Positions 48,790 to 58,600 of a DNA stretch of 64,000 bases are shown here, in pieces. Under the pieces are notes generated by a model, which had not been told where the DNA came from, ran no database searches, and was given only the letters and a program-made list of their open reading frames with translations. How positions within the stretch are numbered: the first letter of the stretch is position 1; each line of letters begins with the position of its first letter. The position numbers were made by a program, and so were the translations under genes. Source of the DNA: Cellulosimicrobium arenosum (lineage in GTDB: Bacteria > Actinomycetota > Actinomycetes > Actinomycetales > Cellulomonadaceae); assembly GCF_014837295.1 (NCBI RefSeq), contig NZ_JACYHB010000003.1, forward strand, positions 310,001-374,000, given 5' to 3'.

Positions 48790-50169
48790 ATGATCCTCGT
48801 CGCGCGCGTCCCCCACGACAGGCTCGTCGACGCCCTGCGCGAGGTGGGTTGCGAGATGGGCCGGATCGGGCCGACCGACGAGCGGGGCTGGACCGCGGCG
48901 GACGTCGAGCTCCCGCTCGACCTCACCGTCGACGCCCGGTTCGCCCTCGTGGACCGTCACGTGGCCGGCGGGTGGCTCGCCCTCGTCGAGCACGGGTCCG
49001 ACGACCTGCCCCTCGACGTCGCCGCCGTCCTCGCCGCCGGCACGGGCGGCCGGACGGCCACGGCGCGGTACGTGCCCGACGACGCCGAACCGGTCACCCA
49101 CGGCATGCTCGACGAGGACGCGTCGATCCACCTCGCGGACGACCCCGACGACCTGCTCCGGGTCGTGGACTCCCTGGGCTGCCTGCGCGAGCCCGTCGTC
49201 CGCGCGGCCGACGGGCTGCGCGCGGTCCACGACCTCGCCGTGCTGCTGCGGACGCTGCCGCGACTGATCGAGGTCCCGCGGCTCGACGCGCCACCGAGCC
49301 GGTCGACGACCTACCTCGTGCGCGGGGACGTCGACGTCGTGCGTGCCGCGGCCCGCACGGGTGGCGCGGCGTGGGTGCGGTCCGTCGACGAGCGGTACAC
49401 GGTCCTGGTCACGGCGGTCTCCGGCGTCGTGCCCGACGACGACGACCGGAGCGGGTTCGTGGACGCCGTCAGGGCGGACTCGCAGGTGCTCGGACGGATC
49501 ACGTCGGCCCTGCACGCCGACGAAGCCGTGCTGCGTCTCGACCGCAGCGCGCCCGACGCCTGGTCGTGGACGCTCGACACCGGCGTCGACGCGCGTGCGC
49601 ACCGCTCCTCCCAGTGGGGCAACTGGCACCCCCGGTGGACCTACCTCGACGACGCGGAGGGCAGGTCCGGAGCGCCGCGAGCGTTCGCCGCCGTGTTCGG
49701 CCCGCCGCGGGACCCGCGGCGGTTCCAGGAGCTGCTCGACGCCGGCGCCTGGCCGGGCGACCCGGTCGCCGAGCTCCTGCAGCACCTGCAGGTCCCGGCG
49801 ACGACCGGCGCCGTGGTCGCCGAGGCGGTCGGCGACCCGGACCGGTTCCGGCACGGTGCGCGCCGCCTCGACCCGGTGAGCAAGAGCTCACCGTTGACCG
49901 CGCACGAGCGGACCGCGCTCCTGTCACGCGCGTCCCTCGCCGGGGCCGGGCACTGGGCGCGCGAGCTCGTCGTCGGCGCGGTCGCGCTCGTCGCGCTCGT
50001 GCTCGGCGTCGGGCTCGCGCTGACCGACGGCGCGATGCTCGGACTCGACGAGACGCCCGGGTTCAGCGGGGTGCTGATCTTCGGCGGCATCGCGCTCGGG
50101 GTCGTCGCCCTGCTGCTGGTCACGACGCGCCGCGGGGAGCAGAAGCGGTTCCTGGGCGAGCGCGAGTAG
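48790..50169 (+). CDS. Unrecognised protein with two C-terminal membrane segments
   Basis: About 459 residues. The first 390 are soluble and acidic, with no motif recognised. There may be an internal repeat of alpha/beta units, since two VDARF/VRADSQ-type segments and two Arg-rich strands are seen. Two membrane segments near the end (ELVVGAVALVALVLGVGLAL and GVLIFGGIALGVVALLLV) are followed by a basic cytoplasmic tail, so the bulk is a tail-anchored-like domain. Start at ATG 48790 or GTG 48784; neither has a clear ribosome site. Confidence 0.65.
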   Translation: MILVARVPHDRLVDALREVGCEMGRIGPTDERGWTAADVELPLDLTVDARFALVDRHVAGGWLALVEHGSDDLPLDVAAVLAAGTGGRTATARYVPDDAEPVTHGMLDEDASIHLADDPDDLLRVVDSLGCLREPVVRAADGLRAVHDLAVLLRTLPRLIEVPRLDAPPSRSTTYLVRGDVDVVRAAARTGGAAWVRSVDERYTVLVTAVSGVVPDDDDRSGFVDAVRADSQVLGRITSALHADEAVLRLDRSAPDAWSWTLDTGVDARAHRSSQWGNWHPRWTYLDDAEGRSGAPRAFAAVFGPPRDPRRFQELLDAGAWPGDPVAELLQHLQVPATTGAVVAEAVGDPDRFRHGARRLDPVSKSSPLTAHERTALLSRASLAGAGHWARELVVGAVALVALVLGVGLALTDGAMLGLDETPGFSGVLIFGGIALGVVALLLVTTRRGEQKRFLGERE

Positions 50170-50337
50170 CCGGCGCGGTGGGGGCAGACGCCGGCGGGGT
50201 CGCGGCTCTCGGTGGCATCGAGACAGCGGTCGCGGTGGCCCTGGGCTGACGACCGGGGGCGCCACCGCTCCAGGTGCCGCACCATCCCTGACGTGCCATG
50301 CTGCGACGAGCGTGCACCGGACCACCGGGGAGGGGCA

Positions 50338-52347
50338 GTGAGCGCAGCGTCGCCCGAGGTCGAGGAGCTGCCGAAGCGGCGGGTCTACATCATCTTCGCG
50401 GGCCTCATGCTCGCGATGCTCCTCGCCGCGCTCGACCAGACCATCGTCGCGACGGCACTGCCCACGATCGTGTCCGACCTCGGCGGCGCGCAGCACCTGT
50501 CCTGGGTCGTCACCGCGTACATGCTCGCGTCGACCGCGACCACGGTCCTGTGGGGCAAGCTGGGCGACCTCGTCGGGCGCAAGCCGCTGTTCATCATCTG
50601 CATCCTCATCTTCCTCGCCGGCTCGATGCTCGCCGGGACGTCGCAGTCGATGGGCCAGCTCATCGGGTGGCGTGCGGTGCAGGGCATCGGCGGCGGCGGG
50701 CTCATGGTGCTGTCGCAGGCGATCATCGGCGACATCGTCTCCCCGCGGGAGAGAGGCCGGTACCAGGGCCTGTTCGGCGCCGTGTTCGGGGTGTCGTCCG
50801 TGGCCGGGCCGCTGCTGGGCGGGTTCTTCGTCGACAACCTCGACTGGCGCTGGGTCTTCTACATCAACATCCCGCTCGGCGTCGTCGCGCTGATCACGGT
50901 GGTGGCGGTGCTGCCGAGCATCACCACGAGCAAGCACCCCAGCATCGACTACGCCGGCATCATCCTGCTCGGCGCCATCGCGACCGGCATCGTGCTGATC
51001 ACGAGTCTCGGTGGCACGACGTGGGAGTGGAGCTCCGTCCAGGTCTGGGGTCTCGGCGTCCTCACCGTCGCCGCGCTCGTCGCGTTCGTGCTCGTCGAGC
51101 AGCGCGCGGCGGAGCCCGTCCTGCCGTTGCGGCTCTTCGCCAACCGGGTGTTCTCCACCGCCGCGGTCATCGGGTTCGCCGTCGGGTTCGCGATGTTCGG
51201 CGCCATCACCTTCCTCCCGCTGTACCTGCAGACCGTCAAGGGCTCGACCCCCACCGAGTCCGGGCTCGAGATGACGCCCATGATGCTCGGGCTGCTCCTG
51301 ACGTCCATCGGCTCGGGGCAGATCATCTCCCGCACCGGCAGGTACAAGGTGTTCCCCATCACCGGGACCGCGGTGACCGCCGTCGGGCTGTACCTGCTGT
51401 CCCTCATGGGTCGCGACACGTCGACCCTGCAGGCCGGGCTGAGCATGTTCGTGTTCGGCCTCGGCCTCGGGATGGTCAACCAGGTGATCGTGCTCGCCGT
51501 GCAGAACGCGGTCGAGTACCGCGACCTCGGCACCGCGACGTCGGGCGCGACGTTCTTCCGGACCATCGGCTCGTCCGTCGGGGTCGCGGTGTTCGGGACC
51601 ATCTTCGCGAACCGGCTCACCGCGAACCTCCTGACCGGAGCGCCCGCCGACGCGCAGGGTGCGTGCGGACCCGAGAGCCTCGCCGCGTCGACCACGGGGC
51701 TCGCGCAGTGCCCGCCCGGCGTGCAGGACTGGTTCCTCGACGCCTACGCCGAGTCCCTCCACACGGTCTTCCTGTGGGCCGTTCCTGTCGCCCTCGTCGG
51801 CTTCGTGCTCACGTGGTTGCTCCCGGAGACGCAGCTGCGCACGACGTCGCGCGACGCCGGGACGCCCGACGCCGCGGAGGTGGCCGGGCACTCGGCCGGG
51901 GAGTCGTTCGCCCTGCCGTCGAGCCGGACGTCGCTCGAGGAGCTGCGGATGATCCTGTGGCGCCGCGTCGGTGCGCGCGACCCGATCGCGGTGTATGAGG
52001 CGGTGGCGCCCGACGTCGGGCTGAACGCGGCACAGTGCTGGATGGTCACGCGCGTGTCCCTCAAGCGGGAACGGTCCGTGCAGGTCATGGCCGAACGGGC
52101 GGACGTGGGGGACGACCGGGTGCGCGAGGTCGCGCGGTCGCTCGCCGAGCGCGGCCTCGTCGAGATCGACGGCGACCTCGTGCGCGCGACCGAGGCCGGC
52201 GACGCCGTCGCCGAGGACATCCGCAGCTCCGAGCGCGAGCGCCTCGCCACGTACGTCGAGGGATGGGACCACGAGCCCGACGTGGACGAGCTCGTGGACC
52301 ACCTCGCCGCCGACCTGCTCACCGACCCGGTCCACGACCGGCCCTGA
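50338..52347 (+). CDS. MFS drug:proton antiporter (EmrB/QacA type) fused to a winged-helix domain
   Basis: 669 residues. Residues 15-530 hold 14 membrane segments with the DHA2 signatures LDQTIVATALPTIVSDLGG, GKLGDLVGRKPLF (motif A) and GAVFGVSSVAGPLLGGFFVD (motif C). Residues about 560-665 form a MarR-like winged helix (LNAAQCWMVTRVSL, VMAERADVGDDRVREVARSLAERGLVEIDGDLVRATEAG). The GTG at 50338 has a GGGGAGGGG site. It exports toxic compounds; the cytoplasmic tail may sense drug or regulate transport, and such fusions occur in other actinobacteria. Confidence 0.9.
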   Translation: MSAASPEVEELPKRRVYIIFAGLMLAMLLAALDQTIVATALPTIVSDLGGAQHLSWVVTAYMLASTATTVLWGKLGDLVGRKPLFIICILIFLAGSMLAGTSQSMGQLIGWRAVQGIGGGGLMVLSQAIIGDIVSPRERGRYQGLFGAVFGVSSVAGPLLGGFFVDNLDWRWVFYINIPLGVVALITVVAVLPSITTSKHPSIDYAGIILLGAIATGIVLITSLGGTTWEWSSVQVWGLGVLTVAALVAFVLVEQRAAEPVLPLRLFANRVFSTAAVIGFAVGFAMFGAITFLPLYLQTVKGSTPTESGLEMTPMMLGLLLTSIGSGQIISRTGRYKVFPITGTAVTAVGLYLLSLMGRDTSTLQAGLSMFVFGLGLGMVNQVIVLAVQNAVEYRDLGTATSGATFFRTIGSSVGVAVFGTIFANRLTANLLTGAPADAQGACGPESLAASTTGLAQCPPGVQDWFLDAYAESLHTVFLWAVPVALVGFVLTWLLPETQLRTTSRDAGTPDAAEVAGHSAGESFALPSSRTSLEELRMILWRRVGARDPIAVYEAVAPDVGLNAAQCWMVTRVSLKRERSVQVMAERADVGDDRVREVARSLAERGLVEIDGDLVRATEAGDAVAEDIRSSERERLATYVEGWDHEPDVDELVDHLAADLLTDPVHDRP

Positions 52348-52417
52348 TCCGCGGCAGGCCCTGATGCACGGCGGGCCCGGACCGATGAGTTCGCGGCGCG
52401 CGCGGCGTCGACCTGAC

Positions 52418-53293
52418 ATGAGCGCACCCACGCAGAGCACCACCCGCACCCTCGACGTCCCCGGCGCGTCGATCACCTACGACGTGCACCACGCCGGGGC
52501 GGTCGGCGGACCGCCGCCGCTGATGATCGTCGGCTCCCCGATGGCCGCGTCGGGCTTCGCCCAGCTCGTCGACCTGCTCGACGACCGGACGGTCGTCACG
52601 TACGACCCGCGCGGCACCGAGCGCAGCACCCTCGCGCCGGACGGCGAGGTGTCGGTGCCCGTGCACGCCGACGACGTGCACCGCGTCGCCGTGGACGTCG
52701 GTCTCGGGCCGCTCGACGTCCTCGGGTCGAGCGGGGGCGCCGTCGTCGGGCTGTCGTGGATCGAGCAGCACCCGCAGGACCTGCGCACGCTCGTCGCGCA
52801 CGAGCCCCCGATCACGCCGCTGCTCGAGGACGCCCCGCTGGCGACCGCGGCGCAGGCCGACATCCTCGAGACCTACCGGCGCGACGGGTTCGGGGCGGCG
52901 ATGGCGAAGTTCATCCAGCTCGTCAGCCACGTCGGCCCGCTCCCTGCCGACTACCTCGACCGGCCCGCGCCCGACCCGGCGATGTTCGGCATGCCGACCA
53001 CCGACGACGGGTCGCGAGACGACCTGCTCTTCGTCAACATGGAGACCATGCCGGCGTGGGCGCCCGACGGCGGTGCGCTGCGGTCCTCCGGGGTGCGGAT
53101 CGTGCCCGCGGTCAGCGCGTCGGGCGACGGCACGCTCGCGTGGCGCGGGGGAGCGGGGCTCGCGACGCTGCTCGAGGTGGCGCCCGTGACGTTCCCCGGG
53201 GACCACGGCGGCTTCGCCGCGAACGACTGGTCCCCGGACAACGACCCGGCCGCGTTCGCCGCCGCGCTGCGGGAGGTCCTCGCCGCCCGCTGA
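52418..53293 (+). CDS. Alpha/beta hydrolase
   Basis: 291 residues. Motifs are VTYDPRGTERST (after strand 4), LGSSGGAVVGL with nucleophile Ser105, and FPGDHGGF with His263. No signal peptide. An esterase or epoxide-hydrolase-like enzyme with unknown substrate. ATG 52418 gives a normal N-terminus; an upstream in-frame ATG at 52385 adds an Arg-rich lead and is less likely. Confidence 0.88.
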   Translation: MSAPTQSTTRTLDVPGASITYDVHHAGAVGGPPPLMIVGSPMAASGFAQLVDLLDDRTVVTYDPRGTERSTLAPDGEVSVPVHADDVHRVAVDVGLGPLDVLGSSGGAVVGLSWIEQHPQDLRTLVAHEPPITPLLEDAPLATAAQADILETYRRDGFGAAMAKFIQLVSHVGPLPADYLDRPAPDPAMFGMPTTDDGSRDDLLFVNMETMPAWAPDGGALRSSGVRIVPAVSASGDGTLAWRGGAGLATLLEVAPVTFPGDHGGFAANDWSPDNDPAAFAAALREVLAAR

Positions 53294-53343
53294 CGTGCGA
53301 TCATGGCGGCCGTGACGACGACGAACCGGCCGGGCCGGACCAG

Positions 53344-54132
53344 GTGAGCCGCAGGCGCAGCACGAGGAGGTCCGGACTCGGGACGGTGGTCGTCGTCGTC
53401 CTCCTCGCCGCCGCCTTCGTCGCGTGGGACCGGGCCGGGCAGCCCGACGACCTGACCGAGATCACCCAGGGCATCGAGCTGCCCGACGCGTCCGGCCTGC
53501 CGGACCTGCCCGGGACCGACGATGCCGAGGCCGGGAGCGCGCTCGCCGCCGTCGGGCAGCTCGAGGTCAAGGGGCGTGCCCCCAGGACGGGCTACGAGCG
53601 GGACGAGTTCGGGCCCGCCTGGGCCGACGTCGACCACAACGGGTGCGACACCCGCAACGACGTCTTGCGCCGCGACCTGGTCGACACCACCGCCAAGCCC
53701 GACACCCGCGGGTGCGTCGTGGCGACCGGGACGCTCGACGACCCCTACTCCGGCGACACCATCCGGTTCGAGCGGGGGCAGAGCACGTCGTCGATGGTCC
53801 AGATCGACCATGTCGTGGCGCTCGCGGACGCGTGGCAGAAGGGCGCCCAGCAGTGGGACGAGGACCTGCGCGCGGCGTTCGCCAACGACCCGCTCAACCT
53901 GCTCGCCGTCGACGGGCCCACCAACTCGGCCAAGGGCGCCGGCGACACCGCGACCTGGCTGCCCCCGGACACGGGCTACCGGTGCGAGTACGTGGCGCGG
54001 CAGGTCGGCGTCAAGCTCGAGTACGAGCTGTGGGTCACGCGGGCCGAGGCCGACGCGATGGAGAAGGTGCTCGGCAGCTGCCCCGACGAGCCGCTGCCGC
54101 TGGCCGACCCGGTGCCGGAGCCCGTCGGCTGA
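53344..54132 (+). CDS. Membrane-anchored HNH (DUF1524/GmrSD-type) endonuclease
   Basis: 262 residues. A basic start and a single hydrophobic segment (LGTVVVVVLLAAAFVAW) anchor or export the protein. The nuclease domain contains GYERDEFGPAWADVDHNGCDTRNDVLRRDL and the beta-beta-alpha metal site MVQIDHVVALADAW (Asp155, His156), followed by NDPLNLLAVDGPTNSAKG. Such exported HNH nucleases are common in actinobacteria, and roles in nucleic-acid nutrition or uptake have been suggested. The GTG at 53344 starts the basic stretch. Confidence 0.88.
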   Translation: MSRRRSTRRSGLGTVVVVVLLAAAFVAWDRAGQPDDLTEITQGIELPDASGLPDLPGTDDAEAGSALAAVGQLEVKGRAPRTGYERDEFGPAWADVDHNGCDTRNDVLRRDLVDTTAKPDTRGCVVATGTLDDPYSGDTIRFERGQSTSSMVQIDHVVALADAWQKGAQQWDEDLRAAFANDPLNLLAVDGPTNSAKGAGDTATWLPPDTGYRCEYVARQVGVKLEYELWVTRAEADAMEKVLGSCPDEPLPLADPVPEPVG

Positions 54133-54460
54133 CGCCTGCTCGCTGACCCGACGGTCGAATCGGCCGAGGTCTCTGGTTCCGTCGGTCCGGGCGGCGGCAC
54201 GCCGTCAGCGACCTCCGGGCAGAAGGGCACCGCCAGCAGATGGCTTTTGATGGTTGAAAGCATAACTTCTGCACATCGGTTGACATTACTGGCCACCTGG
54301 GATTGCATGGGGTCGTTGCTCCTGGAATCCACCGGGGGCTCGAGGGGCCGGGCGCCGGAGCCGGGCCGCTGGAATGGCGATCGCGCGACGTTGTGCGGGT
54401 CGTCCCGCGCACCGAGGCGCCGGGACCGGGTCGGGCACCGCGCCGTTCAGAGGGAGATCC
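54133..54460. other. Intergenic region before the multicopper oxidase gene
   Basis: 328 bases. It holds an unusually AT-rich stretch (54236-54305) with the promoter described separately, then a GC-rich leader of about 150 bases. No gene was found. Confidence 0.55.
54280..54308 (+). promoter_or_regulatory. Promoter of the copper-redox cluster
   Basis: TTGACA (54280-54285), 17 bases, TTGCAT (54303-54308), in the most AT-rich part of the intergenic region. Transcription would start near 54315, giving a leader of about 145 bases before the oxidase ATG. Confidence 0.55.
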
Positions 54461-55504
54461 ATGACCGAGCAGACCACCGGGCGTCGAGCGACTGCGCTGT
54501 CACGTCGAACGCTGCTCACCGGCGCGGCGAGCACCGTCGCGGCTGGTGCGGTGACCGCCGTAGCGCTGGGTGCGGGCGGGACGGTCACCGCCGCCCCCGC
54601 CGCCGCGGCCGCCAGGGCGACAGGAGACGTCCGTCGCATCACGATCTACGCCGAGCGGATCGACTCCAAGACCGTGGGCTACGGGCTCGAGCCGGGCACC
54701 GCGACCGTCCCGGGCCCGATCCTCGAGATGTGGGAGGGGGAGACGCTCGAGATCACGCTCGTCAACACCACCGACCAGCAGCTGTCGATCCACCCCCACG
54801 GCGTCAACTACGACACCAACAGCGACGGCAGCCCGTTCAACGACTCGTTCAACGCACCGGGCGAGACGCGCACCTACGTGTGGTCGACCGTCGCCCCGCG
54901 ACGCGAGCGAGGCATCTGGATGCCGGGGAGCGCCGGCTACTGGCACTACCACGACCACGCGTGGGGCCCGCACGGCACCCCGGGGATCGCGGCCGGGCTG
55001 TACGGCGCGCTCGTCGTCCGGCGGGTCGGGGACGTGCTGCCCGAGAAGCAGTTCACCGTCGTGTTCAACGACATGCAGATCAACAACAAGATGGCGCCCG
55101 ACACCCCGATGTTCGAGGCGAACCTGGGTGAGCGGGTCGAGTTCATCTGCATCGGGCACGGGAACACGTTCCACACGTTCCACATGCACGCGCACCGGTG
55201 GGTCAACAACCGCACCGGTCTGCTGGCAGGCCGCGACGACCCGAGCCAGGTCGTGGACAACCGCGACCTGAACCCGGGCGACTCGTTCGGCTTCCAGGTG
55301 GTCGCGGGCCTCGGCGTCGGGCCGGGCGCCTGGATGTACCACTGCCACGTCCAGTTCCACGCCGACGGGGGGATGGCGGGGATCTTCCTCGTCCGCGAGC
55401 CCGACGGCAGCATGCCGCCGGGGGCTCAGGAGTCCATCGACCGCTTCCATGAGCACGGGAGCCACGCCGCCGCGCCCACGGCAACCGAGCACGCGGATCA
55501 CTGA
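54461..55504 (+). CDS. Two-domain multicopper oxidase (small laccase type), Tat-exported
   Basis: 347 residues. ALSRRTLLTGAAS is a twin-arginine signal, consistent with folding around copper before export. Copper-binding motifs are HPHG (His111, His113), HYHDHAWG, HTFHMHAH and MYHCHVQFHADGGM (Cys294 with His293, His295, His299 and a Met). All type 1, 2 and 3 ligands are present. The size and two-domain layout match actinobacterial small laccases, which work as trimers. AGGGAG lies 5 bases before the ATG. It probably oxidises phenols, metals or a partner protein outside the membrane; the two following genes encode a dehydrogenase-like and a cupredoxin protein. Confidence 0.92.
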   Translation: MTEQTTGRRATALSRRTLLTGAASTVAAGAVTAVALGAGGTVTAAPAAAAARATGDVRRITIYAERIDSKTVGYGLEPGTATVPGPILEMWEGETLEITLVNTTDQQLSIHPHGVNYDTNSDGSPFNDSFNAPGETRTYVWSTVAPRRERGIWMPGSAGYWHYHDHAWGPHGTPGIAAGLYGALVVRRVGDVLPEKQFTVVFNDMQINNKMAPDTPMFEANLGERVEFICIGHGNTFHTFHMHAHRWVNNRTGLLAGRDDPSQVVDNRDLNPGDSFGFQVVAGLGVGPGAWMYHCHVQFHADGGMAGIFLVREPDGSMPPGAQESIDRFHEHGSHAAAPTATEHADH

Positions 55505-55604
55505 CCGCGTCGACCGCGCGACCGGCGTCATCATGCCGGTCGCGTCTCGCTCGGCGCCCGGAGTCCGACCGGGCGCACCGCACCGATGACGAAGGAGTTG
55601 GCGA

Positions 55605-58600
55605 GTGCTAGCCAGACGATCACGATCCCCCCGAACGAGAGAGCGCTCCCGACCGGGGGCGCTCACGACCCTGGCCGTCGGCCTGACGGGCGCCGCGCTC
55701 GTCGTCAGCGCGGCCGTGGTCCCTGCGGCCGCCCAGCCGGTCTCCGCGGCGCAGGGTGCCGCGGCGGCACCCCTGGCCGCGGCGGCCAGGACCGCACCCG
55801 TGCGCGTCCTGGTCTTCCACGGCGCGCCCGACGACCAGAACGACCCCGTCATCGACGCGACGGCCGCCCTCGCCCAGCTCGGCGCCGAGAACGGGTTCAC
55901 CGTCGAGGCGTCGTCCGACCCTGAGGTCTTCAGCGCCGCCGGTCTCGGCGAGTACCGCGGCGTGGTGTTCCTGTCGGCCGAGGGCGTGGAGCTCAGCGGC
56001 GACCAGGAAGCAGCCCTCAAGGACTACGTGAACGCCGGTGGCGGCTTCCTCGGCGTGCGCGACGCCGCACGTTCCCTGGAGGCCTCGCAGTGGTTCACCG
56101 GCCTCGTCGGTGCGCGGATCGCGGGCGCGCAGCCCAACGCCGCCGACGTCGCCGACGTGACGGCCACCGCCGAGAACCCGCCGAACGAGATCGCCGTGAA
56201 CCTCGTCGACGGCGACCCGGGCACCAAGTGGCTCGCGTTCGAGCCCACGGCGACGATCACGGTGCGGCTCGAGGAGCCGACGGAGCTCGCCCGCTACACC
56301 CTCACGTCGGCCAACGACTCCAGCGAGCGCGACCCGAACACGTGGACGCTGCAGGGATCGAACGACGGCGAGTCCTGGGAGGACGTGGACTCGCAGAGCG
56401 GGCAGACGTTCTCCCAGCGCTTCCAGCCCAAGGACTACGACGTCGAGTCCGACACGGCGTACGAGTGGTTCCGCCTCGACATCACCAAGAACGGGAGCGG
56501 CGGGCTGCTCCAGCTCGCGGAGCTGTCGTTCTTCGACGGTGAGTCGGTCGACCAGCCGGAGCCCGAGATCCCGGTCAGCGAGCGCACGGTCGACCTGATC
56601 GACCGCCAGCACCCCGCGACCGCGGACCTCCCCCTGACCTGGGACCGCGAGGACAAGTGGCTCGACTGGGAGGACTCCCCGGCAGGCGAGGTGCACACCG
56701 TCGCCCAGGTCGAGCCCGGCGCCGACGCGAGCCCGACGACCAACCCGTTCCAGCCCGTGTCCTGGTGCCGCGACTACGACGGCGGCCGCTCCTTCTACAC
56801 CGGCATGGGCGGCACCGAGGACAGCTGGTCCGACGACGCGTTCCGCGACCACCTGCTCGGTGCCCTGCAGTGGACGACGGGTGTCGTGCGTGGCGACTGC
56901 CAGGCCACGATCGCCTCGAACTACCGCATCGACCGCCTGACCGCACCGAACGCGGCCGGCGAGCTCGACCAGAACGGTGAGCCCCACGGGGTGACGATCG
57001 CCGACGACGGCACCGTGTTCTACATCGGCCGCGGCGCCTGCCCGACCGGGCCCATCCCCTCGTGGGACGACCCCGACGTCGGGCTCGGCTGCGGCACCAT
57101 CCACCAGTGGGACCCCGAGACCGAAGAGGTCACCCTGCTCACCACGCTCGACGTCATGGGCAACCGCGGCAGCGGGAGCGAGCTCGTGAAGAACGAGGAA
57201 GGGCTGCTGGGCCTCGTGCCCGACCCGGACTTCGCCGAGAACCACTGGCTGTACGCCTACTGGATGCCGCACGAGTCGATCGACCGTGAGCGCCAGGTCG
57301 GCTACCGCACGATCTCCCGGTTCACGTACGACCCGGAGGGCCCGACGATCGACCAGAGCACTCGCGTCGACCTGATGGAGTGGGAGACGCAGATCCACAG
57401 CTGCTGCCACGCGGGCGGCGGCATGGCGTTCGACGACGCGGGCAACCTCTACGTCGGCTCGGGCGACAACAACTCGTCCGGCGGGTCGGGCGGCTACTCC
57501 GGGAACAACTGGACCGAGGAGTTCGCGGGTCTCAGCTTCCAGGACGCGCGCCGCACGGCGGGCAACACCAACAACCTCAACGGCAAGATCCTGCGGATCC
57601 ACCCCGAGGACGACGGCACCTACACGATCCCGGACGACAACCTGTTCCCCGTGGGCGAGTACCCGGCGGACAAGACGCGTCCGGAGATCTACGTCATGGG
57701 CGTGCGCAACATCTCGCGCCTGCAGATCGACCCCGACACCGACTGGCTCACCGCGGCGTGGGTCGGCCCGGACGCCGGTCAGCCCGACCCCGAGCTCGGC
57801 CCGGCCAAGTACGAGACGGCGACGATCATCACGTCCGCCGGCAACCAGGGCTGGCCGTACTGCATGGGCAACAAGCAGCCGTACCGCGACCGGAGCAACG
57901 AGGACGCGAGCGTCCTCACCGGCTGGTACGACTGCGACAACCTGAAGAACACCTCGCCGCGCAACACCGGTCTGGTCGACCTGCCGCCGGTGCGCGACAA
58001 CATGATCTGGTACTCGCCGAGCGGTGGCGGACCGGTCTTCCCCGAGGGCGAGGACGGCATCCCGTCCTACGAGGACGACGAGGCCACGTACACGATCCCG
58101 TGGCTGCGTGGTGGCGGCCAGGCCGTCATGTCCGGCCCGACGTACCGGCAGTCCCAGGTCGACCCGGAGTCCGACATCGCATGGCCCTCGTACTGGGAGG
58201 GCAAGTGGTTGCTCGGTGACCAGTCGAACTCGAGCAACCGCACCGCGGTGACGGTCGACCCGGACAACGTGGAGGACCAGGGTGCTCCGGCGTTCATGGA
58301 GGACCTGCGTCCGATCATCCCGGGCGGCCGCGGCGACGAGCTGCTGCAGAGCTGGATGGACGCGAAGTTCGGTCCGGACGGCGCGCTGTACATGCTCGAC
58401 TACGCGGGCGGGTTCTTCAGCCTCGACCCGAACCAGAAGCTCATCCGCATCGCCTACGAGGGCGGGGACCCCACCCCGCTGCCCGCGGCGACCGGTGCGA
58501 GCATCCAGGGCGACCCGCTGACGATCGCCTTCAACGGCGACCGCTCCGGCGGCGTGTCCTACCGCTGGGACTTCGGTGACGGCACGACCTCCACCGCGGC

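Noticed and set aside
49924-52476. 850-codon reverse-strand open frame opposite the MFS exporter
   Set aside because: Highly charged Arg/Glu/Asp/His low-complexity translation, typical of the antisense of a membrane protein gene.
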